From Desulfobulbus sp. (lineage in GTDB: Bacteria; Desulfobacterota; Desulfobulbia; Desulfobulbales; Desulfobulbaceae): 7,979 bases of DNA. Under the pieces are notes generated by a model, which was not told the DNA's origin, made no database searches, and saw nothing but the letters and a program-made list of their open reading frames with translations. The translations under genes were made by a program, and so were the position numbers. The stretch spans positions 1-7,979 of the forward strand of contig DRKH01000383.1 in assembly GCA_011051825.1 (NCBI GenBank). The letters run 5' to 3'. Positions within the stretch are counted from its first letter, which is position 1. Each line of letters opens with the position of its first letter. Positions 1-7,336 of the stretch are shown here, one piece after another.

Positions 1-629
1 ATATCCTCTATGACGATTTCAGGGGCAGATTTCTTGAGGCCGATGACGGAATCAGGGCAGGACAGACCCTGAAAAAACTGGCCCGCCTGAAACCGTTTTT
101 CGATAAGAGAAACGGAACGGTCACCGCGGGCAACTCCTCCCAGGTCACCGATGCCGCCGCCGCTGTGATTGTCATGAGCGAAAGCGAGGCCCGGGCCCGG
201 GGACTTGAGCCGCTGGGCTACCTGCGGGCCTACACCTACAGCGGTTGTGAACCCAGACGCATGGGTCTGGGCCCGGTGTTTGCCACCCATGCGCTCTTCC
301 GGCAGACCGGGCTTTCAATGCAGGATATCGAGCTGGTCGAGATCAACGAGGCCTTTGCCGCCCAGGTGATCGCATGCATGAAGGCCTTTGCCTCCAAAAT
401 ATTTGCCCAAACCAACTTAAACAGCACCAGTGCCGTCGGTGCAGTCGATCCCGGAATCCTCAATGTCAACGGCGGCGCCATTGCCCTGGGCCACCCGGTG
501 GGCATGACCGGGACCCGGCTGGTCCTGACCCTCCTGCATGAGCTTCGAAATCGTGACCTGCACAGGGGGCTGGCAACCCTGTGTATCGGTGGTGGTCAAG
601 GGGCATCCCTTCTGCTGGAGGTAACATAA
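1..629 (+). CDS. Thiolase (acetyl-CoA C-acyltransferase), C-terminal part, 5' end outside window
   Basis: The reading frame is open from the first complete codon at position 3 to the TAA at 627-629, about 208 codons, so roughly the first half of a ~400-440 residue thiolase is missing. It would catalyse the last beta-oxidation step, CoA-dependent cleavage of 3-ketoacyl-CoA to acetyl-CoA and a shortened acyl-CoA. Seen directly: a TAGNSSQVTDAAAA segment, the NEAFAAQ motif (345-365), the ALGHPVG motif whose His (492-494) is the family's catalytic base, and CIGGGQG, whose Cys (582-584) is the second catalytic cysteine. The nucleophilic N-terminal Cys lies upstream and cannot be checked. It overlaps the following fadJ-type gene by one base, as in thiolase/multifunctional-enzyme pairs that form a trifunctional complex. 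The order thiolase then fusion enzyme resembles fadI-fadJ, but the C-terminal motif is closer to FadA or generic thiolases, so no symbol is given. Confidence 0.95.
   Translation, partial: ILYDDFRGRFLEADDGIRAGQTLKKLARLKPFFDKRNGTVTAGNSSQVTDAAAAVIVMSESEARARGLEPLGYLRAYTYSGCEPRRMGLGPVFATHALFRQTGLSMQDIELVEINEAFAAQVIACMKAFASKIFAQTNLNSTSAVGAVDPGILNVNGGAIALGHPVGMTGTRLVLTLLHELRNRDLHRGLATLCIGGGQGASLLLEVT
617..621 (+). promoter_or_regulatory. Ribosome binding site for the fadJ-type gene
   Basis: GGAGG lies 7 nt before the ATG at 629, inside the last codons of the thiolase. It decides the start: the in-frame ATG at 581 would add 16 residues unlike the family and overlap the thiolase by 49 nt. Confidence 0.8.
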
Positions 630-2764
630 TGAATACGGAATCGACCGATAGAACACGATATTTTACGCTGGTGGAAGACGACCGGGGCATAGGAACCCTG
701 ACCTTCAACACCCCGGCCCGTCCGGTGAATATCCTCTCCCGGGCGGCCATGGAAGAGTTGGCCGTTCACCTGGATACCCTGAGCGAGCACAGCCGGCTCA
801 AGGCGCTTTTTATCGAAAGTGCCAAAGAGGATATCTTTATAGCCGGAGCCGATATTCACGAAATACAGGCAGCGGCTGATAAACAGGTCGTTATCGATTT
901 TGTCCGCCAGGGCCAGGACATATTTACCAGACTTGAAAATCTTCCCTTTCCGACCATTGCCGTGATCGACGGGGCCTGCCTGGGTGGAGGACTGGAGATG
1001 AGCCTGAGCTGCACCTATCGAATCGCAACCAGTCATCCCCATACCCGTATCGGCCTGCCGGAGGTCAATCTCGGTATTTTACCCGGCTTCGGCGGCACCC
1101 AGCGGCTCTCGCCACTGGTTGGCTACAGCAAGGCCCTGGAACTGATTGTCGGCGCCAAGCTGCTCAAGGGTGCAAAAGCATTAAAACTCGGACTGGTGGA
1201 TGCCTGTGTGCCCCGGGGCTACCTTGATTTTAAAAAAGAGGAATTCATCCAGGAAATCCTGGCCGGAACCCTGGACAAAAAATTACGGGCCAACCGCCAT
1301 GGCCTTGCCTGGTATGAACGGCTGACTCCGGTGAGAAAGATCATCGGTATGATCGCAAAAAAAAAGATACTGCAAAAAACGCACGGCCACTATCCGGCCC
1401 CGCTTGCGGTCATCGAGGTGATGGAAAAAAGTTTTGGTAAACCACTTGCACGCGGCCTCGCTGTTGAACGGGAAGCGGTAACCGGCCTGGCCCTGACCCC
1501 GATTTCAAAAAACCTGATCGAACTCTTTTTCATCTCGGAAGAGCTCAAGAAAGAGACCTTCAGCACGGCTGAGGCCAAAGAAATCCACCACAGCGCCATT
1601 GTCGGCACCGGGGCCATGGGCAGCGGTATTGCCTGGGCCCTGAACAACCGGGATATCAATGTCCGTCTCAAAGATATCAGCAATGAGGCCCTGGGCAGAG
1701 CAATTGCACAGGTACGAAAAATCTACGAGGAGATCAGGAAACGTGGTCGGTTGACCGAGCGGGAAATAGCCCTGAAGATGGATAAAATCACCTTCAGCAC
1801 CGGGTATGAGGGCTTTGGGATGACCGAGTTTCTGCTCGAGGCGGTCAATGAGGACATCGAGCTTAAACAACAGGTCTACCGAGAGTTTGAAACCGTGCTC
1901 AAACCGGCTGCGGTCATTGCCTCCAACACCTCGTCCATCTCCATCAGCAAGCTGGCGGAAAAACTGGAGTATCCGAACCGCTTTGTCGGCATGCACTTTT
2001 TCAACCCGGTCAACCGGATGCCGCTGGTCGAGATTATCAGTGGTGAAAAAACCGATGAGGAGGCCATTGTGACAGTGGTGCAGCTGGCCAAGCAGATGGG
2101 CAAAACCCCGATCAAGGTCAAGGAATCGGCAGGATTTCTGGTCAACCGTATCCTGTTGCCGTATCTCAAAGAGGCGGTAACCCTGTTTGAGTCGGGTGAG
2201 GATATCATAAAGATCGACAAGACCCTTATGGGGTTCGGCATGCCGATGGGACCCCTGACCCTGGTTGACACCGTGGGGGTGGATATCGGGGCAAAAGTCG
2301 CTGAAATTCTCCACCAGGCCTATGGCAGTCGGATGGCAACAAGCCCGGTACTGAACGGCATGGTGGAGCGGGGCTGGCTCGGCAAAAAGAGCGGCCTGGG
2401 CTTTTATAATCACAAAAAGGGCCGATTGGAGATCAATACAAAAATATTGAGCCTGCAAAGCGACCACATCACCCTTGATGAACAGACCATAGAGGATCGG
2501 ACGATCCTGATCATGATCAACGAGGCTGCGCGGTGCCTGCAGGAAGAGGTGGTGGCCAATCCCCGCTATCTGGATATGGCCATGGTCATGGGAACAGGCT
2601 TTCCGGCCTTTCGCGGCGGCCTGATGCGCCATGCAGATACACTCGGCCCGGAGCAGGTCGTTACAACACTCAAACGGCTGCAGGTCGACCATGGGGACCG
2701 TTTTGCCCCCTGTAATCTCCTGCTGACAATGGCGGAGCAAAAGGAGACTTTTTATGGCGGTTGA
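629..2764 (+). CDS. fadJ: Fatty acid oxidation multifunctional enzyme (enoyl-CoA hydratase / 3-hydroxyacyl-CoA dehydrogenase)
   Basis: This 711-residue protein is close to the length of E. coli FadJ (714) and FadB (729). It should hydrate trans-2-enoyl-CoA and then oxidise the L-3-hydroxyacyl-CoA with NAD, handing 3-ketoacyl-CoA to the thiolase encoded just upstream. Residues ~10-200 are the hydratase: FIAGADIHEI at 70-79 (oxyanion region), ACLGGGLE with Glu123, and GLPEVNLGILPGFGGTQRL with Glu145, matching the catalytic pair of the family. Residues ~320-500 are the NAD-binding dehydrogenase domain: glycine-rich GTGAMG at 326-331, Asp349 as the likely ribose-binding acid, GMHFFNP with catalytic His456, and PLVEII with Glu468 as its partner. 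Residues ~500-700 hold the two C-terminal dehydrogenase repeats (SAGFLVNR, then FRGGLMRHAD). All expected catalytic residues are present. The start at 629 shares one base with the thiolase stop, implying translational coupling. The choice of fadJ over fadB rests on gene order and length. Confidence 0.93.
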   Translation: MNTESTDRTRYFTLVEDDRGIGTLTFNTPARPVNILSRAAMEELAVHLDTLSEHSRLKALFIESAKEDIFIAGADIHEIQAAADKQVVIDFVRQGQDIFTRLENLPFPTIAVIDGACLGGGLEMSLSCTYRIATSHPHTRIGLPEVNLGILPGFGGTQRLSPLVGYSKALELIVGAKLLKGAKALKLGLVDACVPRGYLDFKKEEFIQEILAGTLDKKLRANRHGLAWYERLTPVRKIIGMIAKKKILQKTHGHYPAPLAVIEVMEKSFGKPLARGLAVEREAVTGLALTPISKNLIELFFISEELKKETFSTAEAKEIHHSAIVGTGAMGSGIAWALNNRDINVRLKDISNEALGRAIAQVRKIYEEIRKRGRLTEREIALKMDKITFSTGYEGFGMTEFLLEAVNEDIELKQQVYREFETVLKPAAVIASNTSSISISKLAEKLEYPNRFVGMHFFNPVNRMPLVEIISGEKTDEEAIVTVVQLAKQMGKTPIKVKESAGFLVNRILLPYLKEAVTLFESGEDIIKIDKTLMGFGMPMGPLTLVDTVGVDIGAKVAEILHQAYGSRMATSPVLNGMVERGWLGKKSGLGFYNHKKGRLEINTKILSLQSDHITLDEQTIEDRTILIMINEAARCLQEEVVANPRYLDMAMVMGTGFPAFRGGLMRHADTLGPEQVVTTLKRLQVDHGDRFAPCNLLLTMAEQKETFYGG

Positions 2765-2828
2765 TATACTGCAGGGTTGCAAGGGTGACCGGAGCAGAGC
2801 GTTTACGGGTCAAACGGAATGGAGGTAG
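2754..2828 (+). CDS. Possible 24-codon coupling ORF between fadJ and fadE
   Basis: A small ORF starts at ATG 2754, 7 nt after an AAGGAG (2741-2746), overlaps the end of fadJ by 11 nt in another frame, and ends with TAG at 2826-2828, just 3 nt before the fadE ATG. It therefore fills the only gap in the operon, and its last codons overlap the fadE ribosome binding site. The peptide begins MAVDIL and is polar and basic, with no recognisable domain. The ribosome signal and exact placement are what is seen. A role in carrying ribosomes across the gap, or as a leader peptide, is inference; it may be a chance ORF. Confidence 0.3.
   Translation: MAVDILQGCKGDRSRAFTGQTEWR
2821..2825 (+). promoter_or_regulatory. 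Ribosome binding site for fadE
   Basis: GGAGG sits 6 nt before the ATG at 2832 and fixes the FadE start. The stop of the small upstream ORF (2826-2828) falls in the spacer between this site and the ATG. Confidence 0.8.
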
Positions 2829-2831
2829 AGC

Positions 2832-5000
2832 ATGAATGTCCTGAAAAAAATACGAATGCAACTGGTGACCCGACCGCTTTTTAAGCTGCTCAAATCAAGG
2901 GGACTGCTGCCGTCGATCTCAAAGACCGAAAAAACAGCCCTGCGGGCAGGCGATGTCTGGATGGAAGGGGACCTGTTCAGCGGCCACCCCGATTTCACGA
3001 AAATATTTGCTTACCCCTACCCGAAGCTCAGCGAGGAAGAACAGGCATTTCTCGATAACGAAGTCGAAGAACTCTGTTCAATGACCGATGACTGGGAGGT
3101 CTTTCAGAAACGGGATCTACCGGAAACGGTCTGGGAGTACATCAAAAAAAACCGGTTCCTGGGCATGATCATTCCCAAAGAGTATGGCGGCCTCGGGTTT
3201 TCCGCCTACGGCCACAGCTGCGTAATCGAAAAACTGGCCACCCGCTCCCAGGTGCTGGCCATCACGGTGATGGTGCCCAATTCGCTGGGTCCGGCCGAAC
3301 TGCTGCTCCATTACGGTCTGGACAACCAGAAAGAACACTATCTGCCCCGGCTGGCGGATGGTCGCGAGATTCCCTGTTTTGCCCTGACCGAACCGGAAGC
3401 GGGCAGCGACGCAACCTCGATCCAGTCGTCGGGAACCGTCTTTAAGGACAGTGACGGCGAACTGAAAATCAGACTGCAGTTTGAAAAACGCTACATCACG
3501 CTCGGTTCAATTGCCACCGTCATCGGTCTTGCCTTTGTCTTAAAGGATCCGGAAAATCTGCTCGGTATGGGTGAAGATCCGGGTATCACCTGCGGGCTGG
3601 TTGATGCGGCAAAAGAGGGCGTGGATCAGAGCAGACGCCATGATCCGCTGGGGGTTCCCTTTGTCAACGCACCCCTTGTCGGCACAGACGTGATTATCGG
3701 TATCGACGACATTATCGGCGGCCGGGCAGGGGCGGGCAAAGGCTGGGAGATGCTGATGGAATCGCTTGCGGTGGGCCGCGGTATCTCTTTGCCCTCGACT
3801 TCCAGCGGCGGCAGTAAAATGGCTGTTTTTGTCGCTTCCGCCTACAGCAGCGTCCGATATCAGTTCGGCATTGCCATCGGCAGGTTTGAAGGTGTTGCCG
3901 AGGTACTTGGGCGGATGGGGGCCCGGACCTACCTGCTGGATGCGGCGAAGACCTTTACCATCGGTGCAATTGACCAGGGGGAAAAACCGACGGTGGCCAA
4001 TGCAATCATGAAGTACCAGAGCACGGAAAAGTTTCGAACAACCATCCTTGATGCCATGGATATCCTGGGCGGGGCGGCAATCAGTATAGGCCCGAAAAAT
4101 CTGCTTGCCCATGCCTATTTCGGGGCACCGATTGCCATTACCGTTGAAGGGGCCAATATCATGACCCGGACACTGATCCAGTTCGGACAGGGAGTTATCC
4201 GCTGTCATCCTTACGTCTTCGGCCAGATAGAAGCCCTGGAAAAAGAAGATATCGAGACCTTTGACACCCTGTTTTTTGCCCATGTTCGCCATATGCTGGC
4301 CAATGGATTCAGAACTTTTCTGCTCGGCATCAGCAGGGGACACCTGCATCGACCCGGGCGGGGCGGGATTACGAACCGCTATGAGCAGAAACTGGCCTGG
4401 GCATCGGCTCAATTCGCCTTTCTAAGCGATGTGGTCTTAACCATTATGGGGGCGGGATTAAAGAGAAGAGAATCCCTGTCCGGACGCTTTGCCGATATCC
4501 TGGCCCAGATGTACATGATGACCGCAACCTTGCGACGATTTAAGGAAGAGGGGGAACGTAGAGAAGATGAGGTTTTGCTGCGGGTCGCCCTGAGCACGGG
4601 CTTTAACCGGATAGATGAGGCGTTTGCCGGGATCTGTCACAATGTATCCGGGGGCGCACCAGGGCTCCTGTTCAGGCTCATCGGCTTTGTTACCCGACTC
4701 AACGGCTTAGGCTCGGTGGTCAAAGATGCGGATCTGCATACCATCGCCGCCCGGTTGACCACCAACCCGGCCATGCGCGACCGTCTCTGCAGCAATATCC
4801 ACACCGGCGGCAGGGCCGGTGAGCTGCGTACTGCCGCCCAGGCGATGCTGGAGGTAAAAAGCGCATTATCCAGGCTCAAAAACGCAGGCGAACAAGCCCT
4901 TGACCAAGCCGACAGGGATTTGATCAGCCGGGCCCGTAACCTGCAGCATGAAATAATTGCGGTTGATTCCTACAGCAGTGAGGAGTTTTTTCCATGTTAA
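2832..5000 (+). CDS. fadE: FadE-type acyl-CoA dehydrogenase without the N-terminal membrane anchor
   Basis: This FAD enzyme oxidises acyl-CoA to trans-2-enoyl-CoA, the first step of the spiral. The 722-residue chain can be followed along E. coli FadE (814 aa) for most of its length: TEKTALRAGDVWMEGDLF (32-49), the EEQAFLDNEVEELC block (69-82), MIIPKEYGGLGFSAYG (112-127), FALTEPEAGSDA (183-194) in the flavin/substrate region, KRYITL (219-224), SVGRGI-like AVGRGI (313-318), and ITVEGANIMTRT (436-447), where Glu439 aligns with the catalytic base. Residues ~480-722 are the extra C-terminal domain typical of FadE. The ~65-residue hydrophobic N-terminus of the E. coli protein is absent; the chain begins with basic MNVLKKIRMQ, so it may be soluble or peripherally attached. 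It starts 67 nt after fadJ and overlaps the next gene by 7 nt. Electron acceptor genes (ETF) are not in the window. Confidence 0.93.
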   Translation: MNVLKKIRMQLVTRPLFKLLKSRGLLPSISKTEKTALRAGDVWMEGDLFSGHPDFTKIFAYPYPKLSEEEQAFLDNEVEELCSMTDDWEVFQKRDLPETVWEYIKKNRFLGMIIPKEYGGLGFSAYGHSCVIEKLATRSQVLAITVMVPNSLGPAELLLHYGLDNQKEHYLPRLADGREIPCFALTEPEAGSDATSIQSSGTVFKDSDGELKIRLQFEKRYITLGSIATVIGLAFVLKDPENLLGMGEDPGITCGLVDAAKEGVDQSRRHDPLGVPFVNAPLVGTDVIIGIDDIIGGRAGAGKGWEMLMESLAVGRGISLPSTSSGGSKMAVFVASAYSSVRYQFGIAIGRFEGVAEVLGRMGARTYLLDAAKTFTIGAIDQGEKPTVANAIMKYQSTEKFRTTILDAMDILGGAAISIGPKNLLAHAYFGAPIAITVEGANIMTRTLIQFGQGVIRCHPYVFGQIEALEKEDIETFDTLFFAHVRHMLANGFRTFLLGISRGHLHRPGRGGITNRYEQKLAWASAQFAFLSDVVLTIMGAGLKRRESLSGRFADILAQMYMMTATLRRFKEEGERREDEVLLRVALSTGFNRIDEAFAGICHNVSGGAPGLLFRLIGFVTRLNGLGSVVKDADLHTIAARLTTNPAMRDRLCSNIHTGGRAGELRTAAQAMLEVKSALSRLKNAGEQALDQADRDLISRARNLQHEIIAVDSYSSEEFFPC
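4981..4985 (+). promoter_or_regulatory. Ribosome binding site for the acyltransferase-hydrolase gene
   Basis: AGGAG lies 8 nt before the ATG at 4994, inside the last codons of fadE. It supports a start that overlaps the fadE stop (4998-5000) and hence coupled translation. Confidence 0.7.
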
Positions 5001-7129
5001 GGGTCATACTCTGGCTCTCATCGGTCCTGCTGTTGATCATTAAGAAGCTCAGCGGTGCCAACATTACCATAAGCGGCGACCCGCTGCCCGATGGCCCTGT
5101 TCTCTTTTTAGCAAATCATTTCACCAGGTTTGAAACCTTTGTCGTGCCGTATGTCCTGTTTAACCGCTACAGGCGTATCGCCCGCTCGCTGGCCGATGAC
5201 ACCTTTTTTGTCGGCTGGCTCGGGGAGTATCTGCGTCTGGTCGGATCCATATCCACTAAAAATACCGCAAAAAACTGTATCATTGTCGGTGATTTTCTCA
5301 CCGGACGCGCCGACTGGATCATTTATCCCGAAGGCCATATGGTCAAAAATAAACGGATTTCCTTTGATAAGGGAGAATTCTGCATCCACACCGTGATCCG
5401 CAACGGACCGGTCTATACCGGCGGCGCAGTGCTGGCCCTGAAGTCCGAGATCAAGAGACAGAGGGCCAAAGAGCAGGACGGTGGTGAAACAGTACCGCTC
5501 TTTTGTCCCCGGCACAACCTGAAGAGAACAAAAATCCATACCGATGACGGGCTCAACATCGTGCCGCTCTCCATCACCTATTACCCCATTCGTCCCGGAG
5601 AAAACAAACTGCTGCTCTGGCTGGACAGACGGTTCGATCTGCGTGGTACCAGGATCTTTGAAGAGCTTGAGATTGAGATCAATCTACTGATGGGGGCAAA
5701 TATGCATCTGCATTTCGGCAGCCCGATTCCGACCAGGAAATATGTCGAGAGTTACCTGGAGGAGGAGAGCGGTTCACTGGATGATGATACCTTTACCGAC
5801 CGACTCTATGAGAGCCGGAGGAAGGAGGTTATCAATGACACCATGGTCAAGGTCTACGGCAATATGCAGGTTAATTTTGACCATATCTTCATCCTCAGCC
5901 TGGTAACGATGCCGACCGTAAAAGTATGTCCGAGCTATCTCAAGACCCTGATCTATAAAAACGCCAGGGAACTTGGAAAGATTAAGGGACTCAACCTCCA
6001 CCCGGAGCTTACAACCGGCCTGTTTAAACTGATCCTGGACAAGGACTATCCGCCTTTTCTGTCCGCCATCAGGCTGGCCCGGCAACAGAACATCCTCTAC
6101 CGGGACAGTGAAGGCGACTATCTCTTCGACAGACACCTTCTCAAAAAACACTACAATTTCAACAAAATACGGGTAAAAAACACCCTCCAGGTAATCTTAA
6201 ACGAGATCAAGTGGCGCCGGGACATCATTGCGTCAGCCCGCAAAAATGCCGCCTTTTCGGAACAGGAACTGCGGATTGACAACTTCAATTATATCCGCCA
6301 GCAGGACTGGGATTCCTATGAACAGGAGTACCGGACCTATCACGACCATGCGCCCAGCCAACAGGATGTCGGTGCACCGAAAATATGGTTTGATAAAAAA
6401 AACCGTGTCGGTGTGGTCTTTTCACACGGCTACATGGCTGCCCCGGCGGAAGGACGGGAGCTGGCCCGGTATCTGTTTTCCCGCGGAATCAACGTCTACC
6501 TGCCCCGGCTTCGGGGACACGGTACCGATCCGGAGGCGCTCAAACACGTCAGTGCCGATGACTGGGAGCTGGATTTTGAACGGGCCTTTACCGCCATGCG
6601 TCAGGTCTGCGACACGGTGTTTATCGGCGGTTTTTCCACCGGTGGTCTGCTTGCTCTCCTGCTTGCGGCCAAGTATGACACCGATGGAGTCATTGCCATT
6701 AATTCGGCCCTGAAACTCAATAATCTCCAGGTCGGTTATATTGTCCCGACCTTGCATGCATTCAACGAAATGATTGCCCATCTGCACGCAAAAGGGATCA
6801 GGGAATGGATCGAAAACGACAGTGAAAACCCGACCGTCAACTATCCAAAACATCCCCTGGCCTCCGTGGCCCAGATGGAAAAGGTCATGACAAGAGTGGA
6901 CAGAACGCTGGAACGGGTTACCGAGCCGATCCTGGTCCTGCAGGGCGATACCGATCCGATCGTCAATCCGAAAAGTGCCCGCCTTATCTATCAAAAGGTT
7001 CATTCACCGATGAAAAAACTGGTCCTCCTGCCGCGTAAAAACCACATTATCGTTACCGGCGAGGGCAGCGAAGAGGTCTTTGCAAGTGTGCGCCGGTTTA
7101 TCGGTGACGTTTTAAAGAGGCACCCTTGA
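4994..7129 (+). CDS. Two-domain protein: PlsC-like acyltransferase fused to alpha/beta hydrolase
   Basis: The 711-residue chain begins with a hydrophobic stretch (VILWLSSVLLLII, 4-16), a likely membrane anchor or signal anchor. Residues ~25-250 look like a glycerolipid acyltransferase: NHFTRFE at 41-47 in the place of the H(X)4D motif, but with Glu47 instead of Asp; YPEGH at 111-115 in the place of the PEG(T) motif; and IVPLSITYYPI at 189-199 as a possible fourth block. Residues ~280-440 are helical and charged, with no family recognised. Residues ~470-711 form an alpha/beta hydrolase: VVFSHGY at 474-480 (oxyanion loop), GFSTG at 546-550 with nucleophile Ser548, GDTDPIV at 651-657 with Asp654, and NH at 683-684 with His684. 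This gives a complete triad like that of monoacylglycerol lipases and carboxylesterases. As last gene of a beta-oxidation operon it may move acyl chains between lipids and CoA or hydrolyse acyl esters; the substrate is not determined. Domain calls are firm, function is inference. Confidence 0.85.
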   Translation: MLRVILWLSSVLLLIIKKLSGANITISGDPLPDGPVLFLANHFTRFETFVVPYVLFNRYRRIARSLADDTFFVGWLGEYLRLVGSISTKNTAKNCIIVGDFLTGRADWIIYPEGHMVKNKRISFDKGEFCIHTVIRNGPVYTGGAVLALKSEIKRQRAKEQDGGETVPLFCPRHNLKRTKIHTDDGLNIVPLSITYYPIRPGENKLLLWLDRRFDLRGTRIFEELEIEINLLMGANMHLHFGSPIPTRKYVESYLEEESGSLDDDTFTDRLYESRRKEVINDTMVKVYGNMQVNFDHIFILSLVTMPTVKVCPSYLKTLIYKNARELGKIKGLNLHPELTTGLFKLILDKDYPPFLSAIRLARQQNILYRDSEGDYLFDRHLLKKHYNFNKIRVKNTLQVILNEIKWRRDIIASARKNAAFSEQELRIDNFNYIRQQDWDSYEQEYRTYHDHAPSQQDVGAPKIWFDKKNRVGVVFSHGYMAAPAEGRELARYLFSRGINVYLPRLRGHGTDPEALKHVSADDWELDFERAFTAMRQVCDTVFIGGFSTGGLLALLLAAKYDTDGVIAINSALKLNNLQVGYIVPTLHAFNEMIAHLHAKGIREWIENDSENPTVNYPKHPLASVAQMEKVMTRVDRTLERVTEPILVLQGDTDPIVNPKSARLIYQKVHSPMKKLVLLPRKNHIIVTGEGSEEVFASVRRFIGDVLKRHP

Positions 7130-7166
7130 ACAGGTACGTATTTTCTTGTAAGTGTTCAGGGGCACC
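7119..7166 (+). repeat. Head-to-head repeat copies R1 (-) and R2 (+) forming a hairpin at the operon end
   Basis: R1, read on the minus strand over 7137-7119, is GTACCTGTTCAAGGGTGCC. R2, read on the plus strand over 7148-7166, is GTAAGTGTTCAGGGGCACC. They can pair with each other: 7123-7132 with 7153-7162 gives ten pairs, one of them G-T, with further pairs on both sides of short mismatches. R1 contains the stop codon (7127-7129) of the preceding gene. The fold could end or protect the operon transcript, but no T-run follows, so it is not called as an intrinsic terminator. Confidence 0.65.
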
Positions 7167-7280
7167 GCACGGAGTCTCGTCCCTCGCTTACCTCTTCGCA
7201 CGGTCACGCCTGCACGCATAGAGGGGCTATAGCGGCCAGTCGCGCCTGCACGAATCTACGGCCCCCCTGATCACTTACAG
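7146..7280. repeat. Element A: ~135-bp unit bounded by 19-bp inverted repeats R2 and R3
   Basis: R2 (plus, 7148-7166) and R3 (minus, 7278-7260: GTAAGTGATCAGGGGGGCC) match at 16 of 19 positions in opposite orientation. The outer 16 bases (7147-7162 against 7264-7279) differ at one position. The interior is GC-rich, lacks a convincing ORF and holds a direct repeat plus an 8-bp palindrome GCTATAGC (7226-7233). It lies between two convergent genes and fills most of the 207-nt gap. The form suggests a small non-autonomous mobile or palindromic interspersed element. No clear target-site duplication is seen. Confidence 0.6.
7203..7252 (+). repeat. Direct repeat inside element A
   Basis: GTCACGCCTGCACG (7203-7216) and GTCGCGCCTGCACG (7239-7252) differ at one base and start 36 bp apart, with GCTATAGC between them. 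This may be an internal duplication or a protein-binding pair; nothing more can be said from one copy of the element. Confidence 0.5.
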
Positions 7281-7309
7281 ATTTAAGGTAGATGAAAACA
7301 CATAGTTAC

Positions 7310-7328
7310 TAATCCTGTGACCAGTTAC
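7310..7328 (-). repeat. Degenerate repeat copy R4 beside the cyclotransferase gene
   Basis: On the minus strand 7328-7310 reads GTAACTGGTCACAGGATTA. The first 11 bases match the family with one change (GTAACTGTTCA in R6) and the rest has diverged. It ends 8 bp from the stop codon of the minus-strand gene and points away from it. AGTTAC also recurs at 7304-7309. Confidence 0.4.
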
Positions 7329-7336
7329 ATTTTCTT

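Noticed and set aside
581..628. Upstream in-frame ATG giving fadJ 16 extra residues
   Set aside because: The added residues are unlike the family, no ribosome site precedes it, and GGAGG at 617-621 fits the start at 629.
1505..2782. 425-codon open frame on the minus strand opposite fadJ
   Set aside because: It lies entirely opposite a gene with full catalytic motifs, its translation resembles no family and is rich in His and Cys as expected from an antisense frame, and it has no ribosome site in a sensible place.
3540..4412. 290-codon open frame on the minus strand opposite fadE
   Set aside because: It is antisense to a region that follows E. coli FadE almost block by block. The low-complexity translation is typical of a shadow frame.
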